A DNA stretch of 59,190 nt from Pseudomonadota bacterium (GCA_018897105.1 JAHILF010000024.1:1-59190); one strand, 5' to 3'; shown: positions 45,563 through 55,533, counted from the stretch's first letter. The notes: generated from the letters alone by a model not told the origin. Translations and numbers: made by a program.

Positions 45563-45852
45563 GATGGAAATTCTGCCGAAAACTTAAGGCCGGGAGACAA
45601 GATTTAATTTTTCTCCGGACTGAGGGAACTGAATTTTTTTCGGGGTTTTGCGAAAATCATACTGTCTCCGACTTTGAGGCCGGAACAAACTTTTCTTTTT
45701 CGTGTCTCTGATGCACAGGACAGCAGTTGTCTCACAAAAAACATTACACCGAAATAAATGCTCATTTTAACACTGCCCCCTGACAGACCATTTTCCTGCA
45801 ATGACAGGAAATCCGTTAGCAGTTTTACAATTTTCCCGCCCGAGAGAACAGC
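45563..45852. other. Region between dnaE and the VKOR gene
   Basis: About 290 bases. A short hairpin TTTCCTG-(6)-CAGGAAA lies at 45792-45811 ahead of the VKOR gene. A minus-strand frame of 85 codons (45861-45604) covers most of it, but it overlaps the VKOR start and has no recognised domain. Confidence 0.4.
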
Positions 45853-46836
45853 ATGAAGCATAACTATCTGAAATTAATGCAATGGAGCACCTTGCTGGCC
45901 TGCGGGTTCATCGCCGTGCAAATGGCCATGATTATCTTCAGCGGCAAGGCGCTCTGTCTCAACGATGGCTGCAGCATCGCCGAAAAACTCACGACGGTTG
46001 CGCCCGTTTACCTGAATCTCTCCGGCTTTGTTTATTTTCTTGCCGTTTTCTGTGTCTGCCGTTGGTTCCGCACCCGGCCTGTGCCCGCGTTTGACTGGCT
46101 CCGCCTGTTGTTACTGATCGGCCTGGCAGTTGAAGGGGTGCTGGTAAGCTATCAGGTATTCGTCATCCATACCCTGTGTTCCTATTGCCTGATCATCTTT
46201 TCTTTCATTCTCCTGCTCAACATCCTTTACGGCCGGCAACAGCTTTTTATCGGCATCCCGCTTTTTATGGCCGTACTTGCCACCTTTACCATCCTCAATT
46301 TCGGTCCGGCCCTGCTGACCCTGCAGAATCAGACCCTTGCTTCCGGCACCATTGCGATAAAGAAATGCGCCTTGCCGTCCAAACAACTCTATTTCTTTTT
46401 TTCCTCAGATTGTCCTCACTGCAAAAATGTTCTCACGGCACTGGAAAACTGCAACAGCTGCGAATTCCATTTCAACCCCATTGACAAGATCAAATCCCTG
46501 TCCATCCCCGAACTGGAATACACTTCTACCTATAATCCTGCCTTGAACAGGCTTATCCTGTCCCTTGTCAAAATCCAGACCATCCCCGTCCTACTTGTGC
46601 AGAATCCCGACGGACTGACCTTTATCAAGGGGGAAGATAGCATCATCCGCTTTATCAGTCAGACCTGTTTCCGCGAAGAGCCGCAGTTGTACCTGGATTC
46701 CTCCCTGTATAACGCCCCACAAGGTATGAGTGTCTATGATGAGCAGCAGGGTGAATGCAACATCCAGCTGGATTGCCCTGATGCAGAAAAACAAACGGAA
46801 AGTCCCGCCGGAGAACCAGAGGTAAGCAAACCGTAG
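45853..46836 (+). CDS. VKOR-domain membrane protein fused to a thioredoxin-like domain
   Basis: A 327-residue inner-membrane disulfide-forming protein. The VKOR part (about 8-150) has four to five membrane helices, the loop cysteines C35 and C40 (CLNDGC), the conserved Ser57 region, and the active site C109-S-Y-C112. The C-terminal thioredoxin-like domain (about 170-280) has C187-P-H-C190. In bacteria such proteins oxidise periplasmic thiols in place of DsbB. The last 45 residues are acidic and carry two further cysteines. It is a single-gene unit ended by the hairpin at 46853-46885. Confidence 0.92.
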   Translation: MKHNYLKLMQWSTLLACGFIAVQMAMIIFSGKALCLNDGCSIAEKLTTVAPVYLNLSGFVYFLAVFCVCRWFRTRPVPAFDWLRLLLLIGLAVEGVLVSYQVFVIHTLCSYCLIIFSFILLLNILYGRQQLFIGIPLFMAVLATFTILNFGPALLTLQNQTLASGTIAIKKCALPSKQLYFFFSSDCPHCKNVLTALENCNSCEFHFNPIDKIKSLSIPELEYTSTYNPALNRLILSLVKIQTIPVLLVQNPDGLTFIKGEDSIIRFISQTCFREEPQLYLDSSLYNAPQGMSVYDEQQGECNIQLDCPDAEKQTESPAGEPEVSKP

Positions 46837-46852
46837 TTTCCTCAAAAAATCC

Positions 46853-46885
46853 GAAGGACCATAGGCACAGGCCAGACGGTCCTTC
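46853..46885. terminator. Bidirectional rho-independent terminator
   Basis: GAAGGACC (46853-46860) pairs perfectly with GGTCCTTC (46878-46885). A T-rich tract follows on the plus strand, and TTTTTT follows the stem on the minus strand. It lies between the convergent VKOR and chemoreceptor genes, so it can stop both. Confidence 0.8.
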
Positions 46886-46954
46886 AGTTTTACTTTGGTT
46901 ATTTCTTCTCTGATGTATCAAACCGGGCCTTGCCAACTGCCGGGAAGAACGTTC

Positions 46955-48841
46955 TTATACCACCTCCTTCACGTCATCTAAACCCTCGTTATCGTCAAAA
47001 GGAATGAACTGGGCTGCCGGGGAAGATGGTTGTTGGCCTTGTTGCTTTCTTGTGTCTTTCCCTGGGGTTGGAACCGAAATAATCCGTTTCTCCGGCTGAG
47101 ACTTCCGACCGGCCGCCTTCGGCGTCTTTACCTTGGCAGCACTCTGCCCATCCATGAGGGTGGCCAGCAGGACCACGGTCTCCTGCATCCTATCGGACTG
47201 GGCGTTCAGTTCGTCTGATGCGGCAGCGGATTCTTCCGCGCTGGCGGCATTGTTCTGTGTGGTGTAGTTGAGTTCGGCCACTGCCGTGTTGATCTGATCG
47301 ATACCGGAATCCTGCTCCACGGAGGCCGTGGCGATTTCAGCGATCAGGGCGGCAATCTTCTTGGCACTCTGATCCACTTCAGCGAAATTACTGTTGCAGT
47401 CGGTGGCAAGTTTAACCCCATCCTCTATGGTTCTGGCGGACTGATCAATGAGGGCCGAGGTATCTTTAGCGGCATTTGCGGCGCGCAGGGCAAGATTGCG
47501 CACCTCATCGGCCACCACGGCAAAGCCCGCTCCTGCAGCGCCGGCACGGGCGGCCTCAACCGCAGCGTTCAAGGCCAGCAGGTTGGTCTGGAAGGCGATT
47601 TCGTCGATTGTCTTGACAACCTTCTGTGTTTCCCGACTGGTTCCGGCTATCTGCCCCATGGCATTGGTCAGTTGCAGCATGGAGTCGGATGAACGATCCA
47701 CCAGGGTACTCGAATCTTTCATCAAGGAGTTGGCATGTCGAGCATTGTCAGCATTCTGTTTGGTCATGGCGGAGATCTCTTCAAGAGAAGAAGACGTTTC
47801 CTCCAGGGAGGCTGCCTGCTCAGAGGCCCCTTCCGCCAGGGTTTGACTTGATGAGGCGACCTGGTCAGCCGCCATCCCCACCTGAGAGGAGGCACTGCGC
47901 AGATCGATAACGATACGATCAAGCGTTCGGTAAATGGAACCGGAGAGGAATAGGTTGCCGATGATGCCCAGCATGGTGAAGGCAAGTACGGTGATGATGA
48001 TATAGTTCAGATAGGTCCTGGTGGTTCCCAGCATGTTGGCCGTGTCTGCATCCGACTTGGCGTTAATAGCGGTAAGTTCTTTTTTAAGCCGGTCCAGCGT
48101 GTTTGTTTCAAGCTCAAGACGTTTCTGGGTGTTGTCAATATAGGCAAGGGTCAATTCCTTAATCTTCAGCTCGGCGTTTTTTGCCGCCATCGCCATCTGC
48201 TGAAAGGGTGTGTTGGCCAGATCGTTGATGTCTTTTCCCACGTTGACCAGTAAGGTATCCAGGAAGGCGAGCAATTTGTCCTTATGGGCGATATCATCAT
48301 TGAGCAGGGCAAATTGGTGTTTGATGCTGTAATTGGCCGAGGTGTTGACATTGGCGCCCTGGATGACAAGGCGTTCCAGGGTGCTGACCTCCTTGCGAAG
48401 TTGCTCATCCGCCAGCTTGGTGCTGACATCCGTGATGTAGCCGTTTGATTTGGAGATGGCAAAGTCGGTCAACTCATTGACCTGTGCGGTAATCTGTACA
48501 TTCTGCTGGCGCAGGGACTGGATCTGCTCAACATCCTGCCATATGATCGCCATTTCTTTTTCATGGCTGCCGGCAGAGGCTTTCCTGATCTCATCCAGCA
48601 ATGGCACGACCTCCCCCTGCAGCGTAACGTATGAAATTTTCCGACTCAAATAGTTGTTGATGTGAAAGGTGGCGCTCCGCACTGAGGTGACGATCTTGTT
48701 TGACTTTTCCTGTTCAAGTGCCAACCCGCTGACAACGTTGTGTGAGTTGTAAGCGAAGATGCCGACGATGATGACGAGCATGATCAGGATAATGTTCGGG
48801 GTGAACAGCTTCTTTTTGAGACTTAACTGTAAAACATTCAT
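46955..48841 (-). CDS. Methyl-accepting chemotaxis protein
   Basis: A 628-residue inner-membrane chemoreceptor. Membrane helix 1 (about 18-36), a long helical periplasmic sensor (about 40-280), membrane helix 2 (about 290-315), a short HAMP-like region, then the signalling hairpin with tip [20 protein letters not shown] and GFAVVADEVRNLA, and a Lys/Ser/Pro-rich tail. I chose ATG 48841, with GAGG upstream; an open extension to 48913 overlaps cheW. It is unrelated in its sensor to the receptors at the left end. It pairs with the cheW gene just upstream. Confidence 0.94.
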   Translation of the reverse strand: MNVLQLSLKKKLFTPNIILIMLVIIVGIFAYNSHNVVSGLALEQEKSNKIVTSVRSATFHINNYLSRKISYVTLQGEVVPLLDEIRKASAGSHEKEMAIIWQDVEQIQSLRQQNVQITAQVNELTDFAISKSNGYITDVSTKLADEQLRKEVSTLERLVIQGANVNTSANYSIKHQFALLNDDIAHKDKLLAFLDTLLVNVGKDINDLANTPFQQMAMAAKNAELKIKELTLAYIDNTQKRLELETNTLDRLKKELTAINAKSDADTANMLGTTRTYLNYIIITVLAFTMLGIIGNLFLSGSIYRTLDRIVIDLRSASSQVGMAADQVASSSQTLAEGASEQAASLEETSSSLEEISAMTKQNADNARHANSLMKDSSTLVDRSSDSMLQLTNAMGQIAGTSRETQKVVKTIDEIAFQTNLLALNAAVEAARAGAAGAGFAVVADEVRNLALRAANAAKDTSALIDQSARTIEDGVKLATDCNSNFAEVDQSAKKIAALIAEIATASVEQDSGIDQINTAVAELNYTTQNNAASAEESAAASDELNAQSDRMQETVVLLATLMDGQSAAKVKTPKAAGRKSQPEKRIISVPTPGKDTRKQQGQQPSSPAAQFIPFDDNEGLDDVKEVV

Positions 48842-48896
48842 GGTTGTTTTCCTCTGTTGGCAGTTATTTTCATTTTTCTCCTCATGATTGTTGGTG

Positions 48897-49397
48897 TTAC
48901 GCCGCCTTTTCAATCAAAGCGCGCAGATCCCCTTTATCAACGATTCTGTCAATGTCGATCAGAATCTTTACCTTTCCCTCCACTTTCGCCACACCAAGCA
49001 AAAAGCTGCTGTTATCAGCTGAATCGATATTTACGGTCTTCTCCACCTGTTTTTCATTTATCTGCAGCACTTCGGATACCGCATCAACGATCATGCCGGT
49101 GGGCACCAGCCTATCTGCCCGGGATACCTCCACCACGATGATGCAGGTCCTTTCACTGATAGCCGCGCATGGCCTGTTCAGCCGCAAACGCAGATCAAGC
49201 ACGGGGATAATACGATCGCGCAGGTTGATAACTCCCCTGTAATATTCCTTTTGTTGGGGAATCACGGCAATCTCAGTCATGCCGATAATTTCTTTGACTT
49301 TATGAATCGGTATGCCATATTCCTCATTATTGAGATAAAAAGTCAGATACTTTTCTTCCTGATGTCTCTGCTGTGCACTTGATGTGGGGACACTCAT
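48897..49397 (-). CDS. cheW: CheW-family adaptor protein (second cluster)
   Basis: A 166-residue single CheW domain: EEKYLTFYLNNEEYGIPIHK, YRGVINLRDRIIPVLDLRLR, then ILIDIDRIVDKGDLRALIEK. ATG 49397 has AAGGAGAA at good spacing. It is followed by the chemoreceptor and preceded by a receiver-domain gene. There is no cheA in this cluster, so it presumably works with the CheA encoded at the left end or elsewhere. Confidence 0.94.
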   Translation of the reverse strand: MSVPTSSAQQRHQEEKYLTFYLNNEEYGIPIHKVKEIIGMTEIAVIPQQKEYYRGVINLRDRIIPVLDLRLRLNRPCAAISERTCIIVVEVSRADRLVPTGMIVDAVSEVLQINEKQVEKTVNIDSADNSSFLLGVAKVEGKVKILIDIDRIVDKGDLRALIEKAA

Positions 49398-49408
49398 GAT
49401 CGTTCTCC

Positions 49409-49903
49409 TTAATCCCAGCGTATAAAGAAGCGTGACATCCCCTTGAAAAAATTCTTATTCAGGCTCAGTCTTGTCTTGTTTTCTTCCTTCTTCATGCGCT
49501 TCTGTATATGATTAAACACCTCCAGAAGTTCCCGGTACTCAAAAGGCTTGATCAGATAATAAACCACCCGCTGCTCTCTCACCCGCTGTTCCATTTCTTT
49601 GCTGTTGCTGCCCGTCATTGCCACAAAAGCGGCATCAGGGCATAACTCCTTCAGTTCATTGATAAGGACGGCGCCATCGCCATCGGGCAGTAAAATGTCG
49701 GCGATGACAATGTCAAAGCGACTGGCTGCCGCCTTTGCCAGGGCATCATGACAGGTAAAGGCTGTTTCCGTGACAAAGCCTGCGCTGGTGAGAATGGCGG
49801 CGATAAGCCCGGCGACGTTTTCTTCATCATCGATAACGAGCACCCGCAATGGGTCATGCTGTTCAGCCGCTCTTTGGTCCAGGGGAGATTTTAAGGCGTG
49901 CAT
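49409..49903 (-). CDS. Single-receiver response regulator with basic C-terminal tail
   Basis: A 164-residue protein with a receiver domain at about 18-135: acidic pair D25/D26 in VLVIDDEENV, phospho-acceptor D69 in DIVIADILLPDGDG, Thr in FVAMTGSN, and Lys in YYLIKPFEYRE. A basic tail of about 30 residues (KKEENKTRLSLNKNFFKGMS) follows and is not a known output domain. ATG 49903 is favoured by AAGGA eight bases upstream. It is 11 bases from cheW and lies in the same direction. Confidence 0.88.
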   Translation of the reverse strand: MHALKSPLDQRAAEQHDPLRVLVIDDEENVAGLIAAILTSAGFVTETAFTCHDALAKAAASRFDIVIADILLPDGDGAVLINELKELCPDAAFVAMTGSNSKEMEQRVREQRVVYYLIKPFEYRELLEVFNHIQKRMKKEENKTRLSLNKNFFKGMSRFFIRWD

Positions 49904-50173
49904 ATCTTCATCCTTTTCTTGTTGGCAGGACATCTGTCGCTTGTTTGTTATCACTGGTAATATCAATAAATATGCCATGGGCGGATTACTTCTGTTAACA
50001 TCCCGACACGAAACACTTTTCTGCATGAATATGCCAGGATGGCACGGTGAAAACCGCATGTTCGGATCGGACTAAAAAGGGGAAAAACAGAGGTTATCAA
50101 TCAATAATTAGTTAATATCAAACAAGAAAAGCAGAAACAGGCAACAAATGGCAGCATTTCGGGCAATAAAGCC

Positions 50174-52006
50174 CTATTTTTTCAATTTCAGAAACCCGTA
50201 CTGTTTCATTTTGCGGTACAGGGTCTTGGGGTTTACCTTGAGGGCCATGGCGGTGTTGCCTTGGTGCCACTTATTATGCTGCAGGGCATTAAAGAGGAAT
50301 TTTTTTTCAAATCTCTCCAGGGCCTCCTCATAGGTGAGCGCTTCCATGTTCTGACTGGTATCGGCAAAAGGCTTTTCCTCGGCCGCATCGATGACGGTGC
50401 CCATGAAGTCAAGTTTTTTCAGGGTGACGAATCGATGCAGGGTGTTCTGCAGCTCCCTGACATTGCCGGGCCAGTCGTAACTCTGCAAGGCCTTAATGAT
50501 TTTCGGACTGACCGGAGGAACCTTGTCCGACTCATAGTGGCTGAGGAAATGTTCGATAAGTAAAGGGATATCTTCCTTTCTTTCCCTTAAAAGGGGAAGG
50601 CAAATAGGAATGACATGAATCCTGTAGAGAAAATCCTGCCGCATCCGTCCCTGTCGCACCGCCTCCTTGAGATCCCGGTTGGTGGCGGCAATAAAACGGA
50701 CAGCAGGCCTCTTGATTTCCGCACCACCCACCGGGGTGAAACCGTTACCCTCGATGGCCCGCAGCAGCTTGATCTGCATGCTGATGGGGATTTCGCCGAT
50801 TTCATCGAGAAAAAGCGTGCCGCCATCCGCCATATCCAGGTAGCCGTGCTTATCATCGATGGCCCCGGTAAAGGCGCCCTTTTTATGGCCGAAAAATTCA
50901 CTCTCGAACAGACTCTCCGGGATGGCGCCGCAGTTGACATAATAGAGTTTTTTGTCCTTTCTGTCGCTGTGTTCATGGATCGCCTTGGCCACCAGCTCTT
51001 TGCCGGTGCCGGATTCGCCATAGATGATCACGTTGACATCGGAGGCGGCCGCATTGAGTATGAGCTCGTATACCTCCTGCATCTTCGGGCTTTTGCCGAT
51101 GATATCGCCGAATTTGTACCGATCGGTTAAAGATGCCCGCAGTCGCATGTTTTCCTTGCGGAAGTATTCTTCTCTCTCCTTGAGCTCCTGTTCCTTTTGC
51201 TTCCGCTCGCTGATATCGTAAAACAGGATGAGGCGCTGGCTCATCTCTCCCTGCTGGTCAAAGATCGGAGTGTGGATCACATAATACCAGCGGTTGTCCA
51301 CGCTGTTGTGAAACTCCTCACTGATGCTCTGGCCTTCAACGGGAAGGCCTGCGTCCTCACACCAGGAACAGGGGGAAGTTCTCTGAAAGACAGCCTGATG
51401 ACATATTTCCCCGGTGGCGTCCCTGCCGAGATACTTGATCAAAAAGGCATTCATGAAAGTAATGCGGCAATGGCGGTCACAGATGAAGATGAAGCCTTCA
51501 AATGACTCAATGATCGTGGAGAGCTTCTGCTCGCTCTGCTTCAGCGATTGCAGGGTGGCTTCAAGTTCCCGGGTACGCTGCTTGACCTTCCCTTCCAGTT
51601 CCTGCTGATAACTGATATTTTCCCTGCCCAGCCGAGCCTTCTCCAGGGCCTGTTCCACGGAATACCTGAGCACCTCAAGCCGACTGACGGGTTTGGTATG
51701 GTAGTTCCATGCGCCGAGCCGCAGCGCCCGGATCACGTCATCCATGCAGCCCTCACCGGAAATAACAATGACCGGGATATCCGGGGACTGTCGAGCCACC
51801 TGCTCCAGTACGGTAAAACCGTCAACCTGCGGCATGTTGAGATCAACGAGGATGATATCCGGTCTCTCCTCTGCATACAACGCCAGGCCCTCTCTGCCAT
51901 CCGGCGCAGTTGATACGGCATAGCCGAGCCTTTGAAAGAACATGCTGATCAAGCTTAAAAAATTCTTATCATCGTCAATGCATAACAGTTTGACTGCTTC
52001 GTTCAT
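50174..52006 (-). CDS. Sigma-54-dependent response regulator (REC-PAS-AAA+-Fis)
   Basis: A 610-residue NtrC-class activator. Receiver with D11-D13 and phospho-acceptor D55 (IILVDLNMPQVDG); a coiled coil and a PAS domain (about 150-260) with FEGFIFICDRHCRITFMNAF; the AAA+ domain with Walker A GESGTGKE and the sigma-54 contact loop GAFTGA; and a C-terminal Fis-type helix-turn-helix (NTAMALKVNPKTLYRKMKQY). Its start overlaps the end of the hybrid-kinase gene (ATGA), making that kinase its likely partner. Targets are unknown; I found no convincing -24/-12 promoter in the gaps nearby. Confidence 0.96.
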   Translation of the reverse strand: MNEAVKLLCIDDDKNFLSLISMFFQRLGYAVSTAPDGREGLALYAEERPDIILVDLNMPQVDGFTVLEQVARQSPDIPVIVISGEGCMDDVIRALRLGAWNYHTKPVSRLEVLRYSVEQALEKARLGRENISYQQELEGKVKQRTRELEATLQSLKQSEQKLSTIIESFEGFIFICDRHCRITFMNAFLIKYLGRDATGEICHQAVFQRTSPCSWCEDAGLPVEGQSISEEFHNSVDNRWYYVIHTPIFDQQGEMSQRLILFYDISERKQKEQELKEREEYFRKENMRLRASLTDRYKFGDIIGKSPKMQEVYELILNAAASDVNVIIYGESGTGKELVAKAIHEHSDRKDKKLYYVNCGAIPESLFESEFFGHKKGAFTGAIDDKHGYLDMADGGTLFLDEIGEIPISMQIKLLRAIEGNGFTPVGGAEIKRPAVRFIAATNRDLKEAVRQGRMRQDFLYRIHVIPICLPLLRERKEDIPLLIEHFLSHYESDKVPPVSPKIIKALQSYDWPGNVRELQNTLHRFVTLKKLDFMGTVIDAAEEKPFADTSQNMEALTYEEALERFEKKFLFNALQHNKWHQGNTAMALKVNPKTLYRKMKQYGFLKLKK

Positions 52007-55000
52007 GCCTGCTCCTTGGTGTCCAGGACCCGGCGGATGGCGCAGGCCAGCTGCTGCTTGACCAGAGGCTTCATGAGAAATCGCCTGATCCCCAGTTGCC
52101 TTGCCCTCTCTTCATTGATAACTTCACTAAAGCCGGTACAGAGGATAATCGGGATGTCTGAACGGATGCGTAATACATGCTGCGCCAATACATCGCCGGT
52201 CATTTCCGGCATGGTCATATCGGTGATGATCAGGTCGAAATTATGCGGATTTTCCATGAACAGGGCCAGAGCCTCGGGGGAATTTTTTTCAGTGGTCACC
52301 TGGTAGCCCAGTTTTTCCAGCATCTTTTTATGGACTGTTAACAGTGCCACCTCATCGTCCACAAAAAGGATCGATTCACTTCCCGTAGGGCAAGAAGCCG
52401 CGTCATCGTGCTGACTAACTGGATCGGCCTGGATGACGGGCAGAAAAATATCAAAGGTCGTCCCCTGCCCCGGTTCACTCCGGACAACGATGGCCCCCCT
52501 ACAGTCTTTGACAATGCCGTGCACCACGGACAGACCAATGCCCGTTCCCTTGCCTTCCCCTTTGGTGGTAAAATAGGGGTCAAATATCTTTTTCATTGTC
52601 TCAGGTTGTATGCCATGGCCGGTATCGCGCACTGAAAGCCTGACATAGAGGCCCGGCACGAGGTCCGGATGCAGCCGGGTGAAATTTTCATCAAGCTCCA
52701 CATCAACAAGATCGATATCGAGTTTACCGCCATATTCTTCCATGGCATGGAAGGCATTGGTGCACAGATTCATCATGACCTGGTGAATATTGGTGGGATC
52801 CGCCATGACCAAACTGTCGGAGAGGATATTATGATTGATGCTGATGGTGGACGGCAGAGAGGCCTTGAGCAATTTGAACACCTCCTTGGCGATCAATTTC
52901 ACCTGCACCGGTCTCGCCTCAACCTGCCGTTGCCGGCTGAACAGCAGAATCTGCTGCACCAGTCTCTTGGCCCTTTCAGCCGACGACATAATCATCTGCA
53001 GATCATTTTTTATCTGCGAATTTTCCTCGATCTGCATCAGGGCCAGATCGGTGTAACCGAAAATACTTGAAAGAATATTGTTGAAATCATGGGCAATACC
53101 TCCGGCCAGGGTGCCCAGTGCCTCCATTTTCTGGGCCTGGCGCAGCTTTTCCCCCATCTCGTTTTTTTCCTTTTCCGCCCGTTTGTTGTCGGTTATGTCT
53201 GTGATAAATCCTTCCAGCGCAACCACCTGGCCATCGTCTCCTGCAACAGCTGACCCCTGTTCCCATACCCATTTTTCCTGACCCTGGGAGGTAAGAATTC
53301 GGTAATTCAAATGATAGGGGGAATGCTGATCAACCGCATTACGGATCTGCTGCCAGACCGAATCTCTATCGTCCGGGTGAATCAGACTCTCATAGGATAC
53401 ATGCCGGTCATCTGTCAGTTCTTCAGCGGTATAACCGGTCAGAATCTGACAGCCCTCGGAAACAACCTGCATGGTCCGGGATGCACGGTATGCGCTGCGG
53501 TAGGCCATACCTGACAGGTTGGCCAGCAGATTGGCCAGTTTGCGTTCACTTTCACACAGGGCCTGCTCGGCCATAATCTTTTCGGTAATATCACGCCCCA
53601 TGGCCATCAGAAAGGAAATCTCTCCCTGCTCATTTCTGATCGGCTTCAACATGAAATCAATAAAATGCAGCGTGCCGTCAAATCCCGGATGAGTGACCTG
53701 GGACTGTATGTCATCTCCAGCGGCGGCGTGCCTTACGGCCTGGCGCAGCCACTCCTGCAGTTCCAGGGAATGGGCCCACCAGCCGGTCTGCCAGAACGGT
53801 TTGCCGAGCACATCCTCTTTGCGGACGTTGATGAGCTGCAGGGCCGCGGTATTGGCATCGAGAATGGCCCCATCCAGAGTAAGAAAACCGAAAAGCTGAA
53901 AGGTCTGATCAATAATTGCCCGGTATTTTCTCTCTCTTTCCCGCAGAGACATGTTCATGACAGCCTGTTCAATGCCCAGGGCTATCTGGTCGGCAATGGA
54001 GGCCAGTGCCCTGGTTACCGTGTCGTTCAACACGTGGCGGGAAAATAAACCCATGACGCCGACTACATTTTCATTGATGAGCAGAGGGTGGCCGGCAAAG
54101 GAAACCATGCCTTCCCGTTTTGCCCATTCCTGGTCGGTGATATGCGGATCGCCGATGACCGCATTGGTCAGCAGCGGTTTTCGGTTCACGGCAATGCTGC
54201 CGATCTTGTTGCTGCCATCAATGGCTTTTTGGCAGTGTTCTCCTTCGATGCGTGTGTAAAGACCGGCACTGGCCTGCAGTTCCAGCAGATTGGATTCCTT
54301 GTTGACCAGCCAGATGCGGGCAAAGGCGGCATGGAGATGTTTGACCAGCAAGTCACAGCAGTCCTGCAGGATCTGCCTCAGATCGCCGCCGCTGGTCAGC
54401 ACAACGCCCACCTCTGCCCCCAGGGTGAGAACGGTGAACTGTTCGGCAAGCAGCTTTTCACGCAGCTTGCGTTCCGTGATGTCCCGCCAGACCACATGCA
54501 GAATTTTCCTCCCCTCATCAGGAATAGCGGTCAGCAGCACCTCCACTGGAAAATCTTCTCCATCCGCCCGCTGATGTATCCACTCAAAACGGTGACAGCC
54601 CTGGGCCAAGGCCGTTGCGATCATCGCCTCGGCCTTTTCATAAGACAATCTGCCGTCCGGTTGCCTCTGCGGAGACAACTCCGCGGGATGGGTCTGCAGG
54701 ATATGAGCCTTATCGGTATAACGCAACATTTCCACCGCGGCATTGTTGCAGTCAACCTGGTAACCATCATGCAGGATAAACATGGCATCAGCCGAATTTT
54801 CAAAGAGAGCCCGATACTTGTTCTCGCTTTTCTGCAGGGCGTCCATGCTCTGCAGCCGGTCGTCAGCCCTCTGCTGCAGGGCATCTTCCAGGATCATCCG
54901 TTCCTGAATTTCATTCTCAAGACTTTTCCTGATTTTTTCATAGTAATTGAGAATCATGCCCATGGCCGAGGTGAGGAACAGGACCGACACCAGCAGGTAA

Positions 55001-55533
55001 CCCCAGGGAGCAAACCACGGCACTTGGCGGAGAAAGGGATAATCCGCCGTATGTATTCCCCAGAAGATCAGGGACCAGCCGAAAACCTGTTTTCCCGCCC
55101 CTCCGATCCGGTGGTGGCGCAGAAAGATAAAACCGGACCAGATGTAGACCCCACCCAGAAAAACCGAGGTGGCAATATTCTGGGCGATAAAAGAAAAACC
55201 GGCCAGGGTGGCGATCAATGCCAAGCCGGCAACAGCTCCTGCGCCGTAGAGCCAGAACCTGGGAAAATCTTTGTCAAGAAACTGATAGGTGCCCCAGATG
55301 AAAAAAAAGGCGCTGCAGATTGCTGCGGCATGATCCCCCAAAATCATCCAGGCCGGCATGATGTTATGCAAGATGGCCAGATGGATGACAAACCTGCATG
55401 AATAAGCGCTCCAGCTCAGGAACCAGAACAGGAGAAATCTCTCCCTTTCCCGATAGAACAGGTAAAGAAAGGTCAACGAGACAATGATCGCCGCATTAAG
55501 GGTGGCGATGAGAGCGGGGATCAGCCAATCCAT
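52003..55533 (-). CDS. Membrane hybrid histidine kinase (7TM-PAS-GAF-PAS-PAS-HisKA-HATPase-REC)
   Basis: An 1176-residue sensor kinase. About seven membrane helices fill residues 1-205. Then PAS (about 235-360, FENSADAMFILHDG), GAF (about 375-520), PAS (about 530-655), PAS (about 665-790), the phospho-acceptor H815 in GGIAHDFNNILS, an HATPase with MNLCTNAFHAME and DTGHGI, and a C-terminal receiver with D1105 in IITDMTMPEMTG. The Phe-Asn-Asn H-box and the receiver are shared with the damaged fragments at 56-58 kb. It overlaps the NtrC-like regulator gene by four bases. Confidence 0.95.
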   Translation of the reverse strand: MDWLIPALIATLNAAIIVSLTFLYLFYRERERFLLFWFLSWSAYSCRFVIHLAILHNIMPAWMILGDHAAAICSAFFFIWGTYQFLDKDFPRFWLYGAGAVAGLALIATLAGFSFIAQNIATSVFLGGVYIWSGFIFLRHHRIGGAGKQVFGWSLIFWGIHTADYPFLRQVPWFAPWGYLLVSVLFLTSAMGMILNYYEKIRKSLENEIQERMILEDALQQRADDRLQSMDALQKSENKYRALFENSADAMFILHDGYQVDCNNAAVEMLRYTDKAHILQTHPAELSPQRQPDGRLSYEKAEAMIATALAQGCHRFEWIHQRADGEDFPVEVLLTAIPDEGRKILHVVWRDITERKLREKLLAEQFTVLTLGAEVGVVLTSGGDLRQILQDCCDLLVKHLHAAFARIWLVNKESNLLELQASAGLYTRIEGEHCQKAIDGSNKIGSIAVNRKPLLTNAVIGDPHITDQEWAKREGMVSFAGHPLLINENVVGVMGLFSRHVLNDTVTRALASIADQIALGIEQAVMNMSLRERERKYRAIIDQTFQLFGFLTLDGAILDANTAALQLINVRKEDVLGKPFWQTGWWAHSLELQEWLRQAVRHAAAGDDIQSQVTHPGFDGTLHFIDFMLKPIRNEQGEISFLMAMGRDITEKIMAEQALCESERKLANLLANLSGMAYRSAYRASRTMQVVSEGCQILTGYTAEELTDDRHVSYESLIHPDDRDSVWQQIRNAVDQHSPYHLNYRILTSQGQEKWVWEQGSAVAGDDGQVVALEGFITDITDNKRAEKEKNEMGEKLRQAQKMEALGTLAGGIAHDFNNILSSIFGYTDLALMQIEENSQIKNDLQMIMSSAERAKRLVQQILLFSRQRQVEARPVQVKLIAKEVFKLLKASLPSTISINHNILSDSLVMADPTNIHQVMMNLCTNAFHAMEEYGGKLDIDLVDVELDENFTRLHPDLVPGLYVRLSVRDTGHGIQPETMKKIFDPYFTTKGEGKGTGIGLSVVHGIVKDCRGAIVVRSEPGQGTTFDIFLPVIQADPVSQHDDAASCPTGSESILFVDDEVALLTVHKKMLEKLGYQVTTEKNSPEALALFMENPHNFDLIITDMTMPEMTGDVLAQHVLRIRSDIPIILCTGFSEVINEERARQLGIRRFLMKPLVKQQLACAIRRVLDTKEQA

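Noticed and set aside
45604-45861. An 85-codon minus-strand frame between dnaE and the VKOR gene
   Set aside because: It overlaps the VKOR start, has no recognisable family and no good ribosome site. Cannot be excluded entirely.
50020-50045. Possible sigma-54 promoter (TGGCATATTCATGCA on the minus strand) upstream of the receiver gene
   Set aside because: The GG-to-GC spacing is 9 instead of 10 bases, so it is not a functional match.
54088-55401. A 437-codon plus-strand frame opposite the hybrid kinase
   Set aside because: Antisense to well-conserved PAS and GAF domains; no domain match and no start signal.
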